Shown piece after piece: positions 60,778 through 64,000 of a stretch of DNA of 64,000 bases. The translations under genes were made by a program, and so were the position numbers. The notes beneath the pieces were generated by a model, which made no database searches, was not told the origin of the DNA, and worked only from the letters and a program-made list of their open reading frames with translations. This DNA comes from Scopulibacillus_A cellulosilyticus. GTDB taxonomy: Bacteria > Bacillota > Bacilli > Bacillales > Sporolactobacillaceae. Location: NCBI RefSeq assembly GCF_042665295.1, contig NZ_JBHTCO010000003.1, positions 1 to 64,000 on the forward strand, in the 5' to 3' direction. Each line of letters opens with the position of its first letter. Within the stretch, counting starts at the first letter, position 1.

Positions 60778-61293
60778 TTATATATCCAGCTGTTTTTTCA
60801 AATCTTCATTTGCCCTTTCCCACATGCCTTTGTCATAATTCACGAGATAATCGCGCAGTATTTTTTTTGACTTTTCATCCATATGATCAACTTCAACTTT
60901 GCCTTTTAAAGCTTTATCCATTTTATTAACATGATCAGGAAGAACTTTATAACCTCTTCGTGTTTCACGGTTAATAATCATATCTGCAGCACCCGCACCT
61001 GCATAAAAAGGTCCTGCGTCACTCCGTTCTGTGTTGACCCAGACAAGCCAATACAGCTTACCGCCTTCAGCCTTTTCTTTATCCGGAGAAAAGCGAATTC
61101 TTCTCTCAACTTGGCTTCTTGCATGAAGCGCTCCTAAATCAACGAAGGCTTCCTCTTCTTCTACGTCAATGATCACCGGCGAAATGTTATCCAGATTAAT
61201 AACGCCTACACCGTAACCACCGTGCCCCGATGTTGAATTCCCTGAAAGGATATTGAATCCTGATTTTTTCTTATCATTTTCAAAGATATCCAT
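60778..61293 (-). CDS. ywhD: YwhD family protein
   Basis: 171 residues from the ATG at 61293 with AGGAGGG upstream. The N-terminal MDIFENDKKKSGFNILSGNSTSGHGG and the acidic DVEEEEAFVDLGALHARS segment match the YwhD family of Bacillales, found next to pbpG. No biochemical function is known. Confidence 0.88.
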   Translation of the reverse strand: MDIFENDKKKSGFNILSGNSTSGHGGYGVGVINLDNISPVIIDVEEEEAFVDLGALHARSQVERRIRFSPDKEKAEGGKLYWLVWVNTERSDAGPFYAGAGAADMIINRETRRGYKVLPDHVNKMDKALKGKVEVDHMDEKSKKILRDYLVNYDKGMWERANEDLKKQLDI

Positions 61294-61492
61294 ACGAATC
61301 CCTCCTAAATGACTCATTGGCTATGACAAGTATTTATTTTTAATTTAAAAATAGCTTTTGTCTTATATATTTATTATGCCATATCCGGTGAAAGCATAAA
61401 ACTTATTAAACTGAAACGTTTTTATGCTCATTTAATAAAAATTATGGTATCTTTATGTTGGAAATAAGATTGGGGCAATGCGGAGGATAGAT

Positions 61493-61723
61493 ATGATTTT
61501 AGTACAGTGCATTAAAGATGTTTATAAGCAGTCCGAACATCACTTTATCGAATATATCAACCAAACATGTCTTTTTAAAAAAGGCTATTTTTATATGGTA
61601 ACTGAAGATGAAAAAGGCCAGTGGCTGGCAAAAGATGAAGAGGATATGCCTCATGTCATCAGTGACGGCCGGGCATTTCTTCATGAAGATTTTTGGTTTC
61701 ATGAACATTTTATTTTAGCTTAA
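61493..61723 (+). CDS. Small acidic protein of unknown function
   Basis: 76 residues from the ATG at 61493, six nt after GGAGG; an ATG five codons upstream overlaps that site. The sequence (KGYFYMVTEDEKGQWLAKDEEDMPHVISDGR) suggests one small SH3-like beta domain. It has no cysteine pairs apart from two isolated Cys and no membrane segment. Not recognised. The structured repeat begins 22 nt after its stop. Confidence 0.65.
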   Translation: MILVQCIKDVYKQSEHHFIEYINQTCLFKKGYFYMVTEDEKGQWLAKDEEDMPHVISDGRAFLHEDFWFHEHFILA

Positions 61724-61745
61724 TATCATTAGATTATGGTATACT

Positions 61746-61877
61746 AAAGAAAACTTGCCGATTGGCAAGCCTAAAAGGCGAAGACAGAGGCCTAGTTGCG
61801 CTTATACTATCAACATTATCCTGGCAGCTGCGCCGAGTTTTCATCTAAGTAGCCAAGATATACTTTCTGATAGTATC
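61746..61877 (+). repeat. Structured dispersed repeat, copy C
   Basis: It runs from AAAGAAAACTTG to TACTTTCTGATAGTAT, with CTTGCC-GATT-GGCAAG at the 5' end and TAGTTGCGCTTATACTAT in the middle. It shares these blocks with copies A (4626-4719) and B (7493-7620). It ends right before the toxin-antitoxin candidate. Confidence 0.75.
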
Positions 61878-61880
61878 AAT

Positions 61881-61913
61881 AAAAACGGTCAAAGGTGCCG
61901 GTACACCTTTGAC
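61881..61913 (-). terminator. Terminator of the toxin mRNA
   Basis: Minus strand: perfect 10-bp stem GTCAAAGGTG / CACCTTTGAC with a 6-nt loop, followed by CGTTTTTATTG. It lies 73 nt beyond the toxin stop codon, leaving a long 3' UTR for antisense pairing. Confidence 0.85.
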
Positions 61914-61936
61914 TCGTCCATACAGCGGCTCTTAAT
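61909..61936 (+). promoter_or_regulatory. Candidate promoter of the antisense antitoxin RNA
   Basis: TTGACT (61909-61914), 16-nt spacer, CTTAAT (61931-61936). The -35 is built from the right arm of the toxin terminator stem. A start near 61943 is expected. The hexamers are moderate, so this is tentative. Confidence 0.45.
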
Positions 61937-61942
61937 TAGAGC

Positions 61943-61997
61943 GATGTACTGTGAGATGGTAACCCTGTTATTTGTATTAGCAGGGTTACTTTTTTTT
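61943..61997 (+). ncRNA. Candidate antisense antitoxin RNA (type I system)
   Basis: A plus-strand intrinsic terminator (GTAACCCTG 61959-61967, CAGGGTTAC 61981-61989, eight T 61990-61997) ends inside the last codons of the toxin gene on the other strand. The RNA ending there would be fully complementary to the 3' part of the toxin mRNA. The 3'-3' overlap is the arrangement of bsrG/SR4 and txpA/RatA of B. subtilis. The 5' end is inferred and could be further upstream. Confidence 0.55.
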
Positions 61998-62066
61998 GCT
62001 GTTCATAATAACAACAATTAACGAACCAAAGCTGATCATTAACGTTATCACTTGATAAGCTGTCAT
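61986..62066 (-). CDS. Holin-like type I toxin peptide, 26 residues
   Basis: An ORF too short for usual gene finders: begins MTAYQVITLMISFG, continues with a hydrophobic run (SLIVVIM) and ends NSKKK, TAA stop. The pattern short N terminus with Tyr, LM-I-x-FG, one membrane helix and a terminal Lys cluster fits the 'putative holin-like toxin' peptides of Bacilli (Hol-Tox type, cf. BsrG/TxpA). The Shine-Dalgarno AAAGGGGG is 10 nt upstream and is masked in a hairpin. Predicted to act on the cytoplasmic membrane. Family assignment is by remembered pattern. Confidence 0.7.
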   Translation of the reverse strand: MTAYQVITLMISFGSLIVVIMNSKKK

Positions 62067-62070
62067 TTAA

Positions 62071-62105
62071 AGTGCACCCCCTTTCAATTGGGGATACCTG
62101 CACTC
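62071..62105 (-). promoter_or_regulatory. Hairpin masking the toxin ribosome-binding site
   Basis: On the minus strand AGTGCA and TGCACT close a hairpin in which CCCC pairs with the GGGG of the Shine-Dalgarno AAAGGGGG. Translation would be blocked until the fold changes. Such sequestration is usual in type I toxin mRNAs. Confidence 0.75.
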
Positions 62106-62128
62106 TAATAGACCCGCTGTTAATTTTA

Positions 62129-62137
62129 ATAGTAACA
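62129..62137 (-). promoter_or_regulatory. Extended -10 promoter of the toxin mRNA
   Basis: Minus strand TGTTACTAT (62137-62129), a TGnTANNNT extended -10 with TACTAT hexamer. Transcription would start near 62122, about 55 nt before the toxin ATG. The -35 is weak. Confidence 0.5.
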
Positions 62138-62324
62138 TATTTTCAAAAATATGAAATAGTATTTTAGAACTGGTGTTCCCATTTCATTGTTTATTACCCA
62201 GGAAATAATATGTGCTAAAATCTCTCCTGCTTCGACTTAAATCAACATTACGCTGCCCTGCGGCTAGGGGCCGTGTTACCCTTTTGACTTAAAAGACTGC
62301 ACCGGTCTTAAAACCTTTTCAACA

Positions 62325-62359
62325 TCAAAAAACCAGCCGCATCTAAAAAACAGCTGGTT
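62325..62359 (-). terminator. Terminator of the fructosamine kinase gene
   Basis: Minus strand: AACCAGC ... GCTGGTT followed by TTTTGATG, seven nt after the stop codon. Confidence 0.75.
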
Positions 62360-62365
62360 ACTTTA

Positions 62366-63235
62366 TCAAACATAATAATCTAATATACGATCGACGCCTG
62401 AACCATAACTCTCTCCAAATAAGTTAAGATGTACAAGCAGATAGTAGAGCTGGTATAACGCTTTTCTATCCTCATATTCCCCGGATAAAGGATAAACTTC
62501 CTGATAAGCGCTGTAAAAGTCTGTCGAAAATCCTCCAAACACTTCAGTGAATGCCATATCCATTTCTCTGTCCCCGTAGAACACCGACGGGTCGATCAAA
62601 TAAGGTTCTCCTTCCGGCCCCGCCATCCAATTGCCTCCCCAAAGATCCCCATGCAAAAGACTTGCAGCAACATTATCCGGGAGAAAGCGGTGCAAATTGT
62701 CCAATAATGTGATGAGTTTTTTATACCTTTTATCTTTTATCGTGCCCCGTTGTTTCCCTAATTCAATTTGCTGGAAAAGGCGCTGTTCACGATAATAGTT
62801 AACCCAAGAAGTGAATAATCCATTAAATTGCTTTAACTCTCCAATAAAGGTTTGTGTCTTAAGCCCATAAAACTTAGATTCATGTCCGTGCATGTGTGCA
62901 AGCCGCTGTCCAAGCTTTATTTCAGTTTGATTATTCCTTTGCCCTTCAATCCATTGCAACATTAAAATCCCCGTATTATCTTGACCTTTGGCATCTGCAC
63001 AATCATATACTTCCGGAACACGACTCGTATGGGTTGACCTAATGAGATTTAATCCTTCAGCCTCTTTTTTAAAAAAATTTCTTGGCGCACCTTTTTTTAG
63101 TTTAATAAAATACTGACAGGATTCTGTCTCTAACTTAAAAGCCTCGTTGATTGACCCGCCGGATACAGGTTTGATTTGTTTAACAGGCGTTTTATCACCT
63201 ATTCTTTCAAGTGCTGAACTGATTACCTTTTTAAT
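62366..63235 (-). CDS. Fructosamine kinase family protein with probable ATT start
   Basis: Phosphorylates ketosamines on glycated amines for their repair. 289 residues: N-lobe with GSINEAF and FIKLKKG, and the catalytic HGDLWGGNW with metal-binding LIDPSVFYGDREMDMA. Conserved family homology begins at IKKVISSALERIG. The codon there is ATT at 63235, seven nt after AAGG (GGGAAGG). No ATG, GTG or TTG exists in frame nearby. The longer open frame to 63370 overlaps nhaC and is not conserved, so ATT is the best start. Confidence 0.85.
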   Translation of the reverse strand: MKKVISSALERIGDKTPVKQIKPVSGGSINEAFKLETESCQYFIKLKKGAPRNFFKKEAEGLNLIRSTHTSRVPEVYDCADAKGQDNTGILMLQWIEGQRNNQTEIKLGQRLAHMHGHESKFYGLKTQTFIGELKQFNGLFTSWVNYYREQRLFQQIELGKQRGTIKDKRYKKLITLLDNLHRFLPDNVAASLLHGDLWGGNWMAGPEGEPYLIDPSVFYGDREMDMAFTEVFGGFSTDFYSAYQEVYPLSGEYEDRKALYQLYYLLVHLNLFGESYGSGVDRILDYYV

Positions 63236-63282
63236 GGCGCATCCTTCCCTTATAAATACAATATGTTTATATTTATACCCGT

Positions 63283-64000
63283 TTATTCCTGAGTTACACC
63301 TGTTGTTCCGTATAAGGCATGCGTACGGATTTTCGGCAAGTATGCATAAGATATCGTGAATATCGGACAAAGATACAGGAAGAAGACGTATGGCAAGTAT
63401 TCAACCACGGAAACGCCGAGTGCCTGTGTGAAAAAGGCGCCGCTAACCCCCCATGGTATCAGCGGGTTTACTAATGTTCCGCCGTCCTCAAGCGACCTTG
63501 ATAAAGTTTTCAAAGGGATGCCCTTTCTTTCAAAAGCTTTTTTATATGCTTGGCCGGGAAGTAATATAGAACAGTATTGCTCGCCGGTCATAAGATTGAC
63601 GCCAATTGAAGAACAAGCTGCCGCTGTGACATAATGGCCTTTATACTTGAATTTTGTTACAAGGCCGTTAATCATTAAATCAATGAGACCTGTATTGTGC
63701 GCCACGCCGCCTAATGCCAGCGCAATAAAGATAAGTGAAATAGAGTTCATCATTGACTGTAATCCGCCTCTATTCACAATGTTCGTAATCAGTTCGTTCT
63801 TGCTGTTAAGATGAAACCCATTTTGCATTGTTGCCATTAAATCGCTTATAGTCATCCCTTTTTGAAAAAGCAGCGCCGTTATACAGCCCGTCACGATCCC
63901 TGTAATAAGAACCGGAAGAATCGGCATTTTTTTAAAAGCCAGAATAACAACGACCAGCGGCGATAACATGACGAGCCATGTCAGATGGAAATGAGCATCT
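63283..64000 (-). CDS. nhaC: NhaC-family Na+/H+ antiporter (partial, N terminus beyond the window)
   Basis: About 238 C-terminal residues are present and the frame stays open to the right edge (HLTWLVMLSPLVVV upstream of the internal ATG at 63969). At least five membrane helices are visible. Conserved NhaC segments GVNLMTGEQYCSILLPGQAYKKAFE and LEDGGTLVNPLIPWG support the family. Substrate within the family (sodium, or malate/lactate as in MleN) is open. It ends 47 nt before the fructosamine kinase start. Confidence 0.88.
   Translation of the reverse strand, partial: DAHFHLTWLVMLSPLVVVILAFKKMPILPVLITGIVTGCITALLFQKGMTISDLMATMQNGFHLNSKNELITNIVNRGGLQSMMNSISLIFIALALGGVAHNTGLIDLMINGLVTKFKYKGHYVTAAACSSIGVNLMTGEQYCSILLPGQAYKKAFERKGIPLKTLSRSLEDGGTLVNPLIPWGVSGAFFTQALGVSVVEYLPYVFFLYLCPIFTISYAYLPKIRTHALYGTTGVTQE

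Noticed and set aside
61755..62021. An 88-residue plus-strand ORF over the repeat and the toxin region
   Set aside because: No Shine-Dalgarno, odd composition, and it runs through the structured repeat, two terminators and the antisense of the toxin ORF.

Overview
The window comes from a low-GC, endospore-forming Bacillota (order Bacillales). The gene content and order closely follow the Bacillus subtilis spoIIQ-spoIID-murAA-atp-upp-glyA-ywl-prmC-prfA-tdk-rpmE-rho-glpX-murAB-fsa-fbaA-spo0F-pyrG-rpoE-ywj-argS-speB-speE-pbpG-ywhD block. Departures from B. subtilis (a 16S gene beside two lipoprotein paralogs, no rpiB between ywlE and ywlG, a fused isobutyryl-CoA mutase beside rpoE) show it is not B. 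subtilis itself. A more basal Bacillales lineage is plausible, but I cannot name a genus. No tRNA, CRISPR array, prophage or intact insertion sequence was seen.

Layout. 1-225 is the 5' end of a 16S rRNA gene leaving the window, with three tandem promoters. 692-2193 holds two paralogous lipoproteins. 2397-7395 holds cell-wall and engulfment genes (spoIIQ, spoIID, murAA, ywmB, ywzB). 7763-14885 is the complete F1Fo ATP synthase operon with atpI and atpZ. 15480-21860 carries upp, glyA, ywlG, ywlE, mntP, ywlC, a GNAT protein and spoIIR. 22057-28106 carries prmC-prfA, a divergent CoA-disulfide reductase, tdk, rpmE and rho. 28387-33442 carries glpX, murAB, fsa, fbaA and spo0F. 33748-36778 carries ywjG, pyrG with its CTP-sensing leader, and rpoE. 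36978-47658 is an acyl-CoA degradation locus (icmF, tetR, two acyl-CoA dehydrogenases, hbd, thiolase, ywjF). 48196-52471 runs on the plus strand (RsbR-type stressosome protein, AI-2E-family protein, isochorismatase-like hydrolase, clsB). 52504-58395 carries an alpha/beta hydrolase, argS, ywiB, a membrane protein, a second tetR, speB and speE. 58662-64000 carries pbpG, ywhD, a short ORF, an unannotated type I toxin-antitoxin candidate, a fructosamine kinase and a truncated nhaC.

How it works together. Most genes are housekeeping (energy, wall precursors, translation, one-carbon and central carbon metabolism) mixed with sporulation genes (spoIIQ, spoIID, spoIIR, spo0F, pbpG). The 37-48 kb locus looks like a catabolic unit for fatty and branched acyl-CoA under a TetR repressor. 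Two promoter-region copies of a shared 14-bp palindrome support this.

Most interesting non-genic signals: (i) a 26-residue holin-like toxin ORF (61986-62066, minus) with a Shine-Dalgarno-masking hairpin and a convergent antisense RNA; (ii) a cluster of DnaA boxes at 20528-20714 at the ywlC/ywlB junction; (iii) a 43-bp near-perfect palindrome with inverted DnaA boxes at 42156-42198, part of a small repeat family; (iv) a compact multi-stem element of unknown nature at 34322-34409; (v) two dispersed intergenic repeat families, one MITE-like and one richly structured; (vi) a canonical pyrG reiterative-transcription attenuator; and (vii) a sigma-H-type spo0F promoter whose -35 touches the edge of a tandem repeat. 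Assignments rest on reading the sequence and remembered family features; no database search was run.
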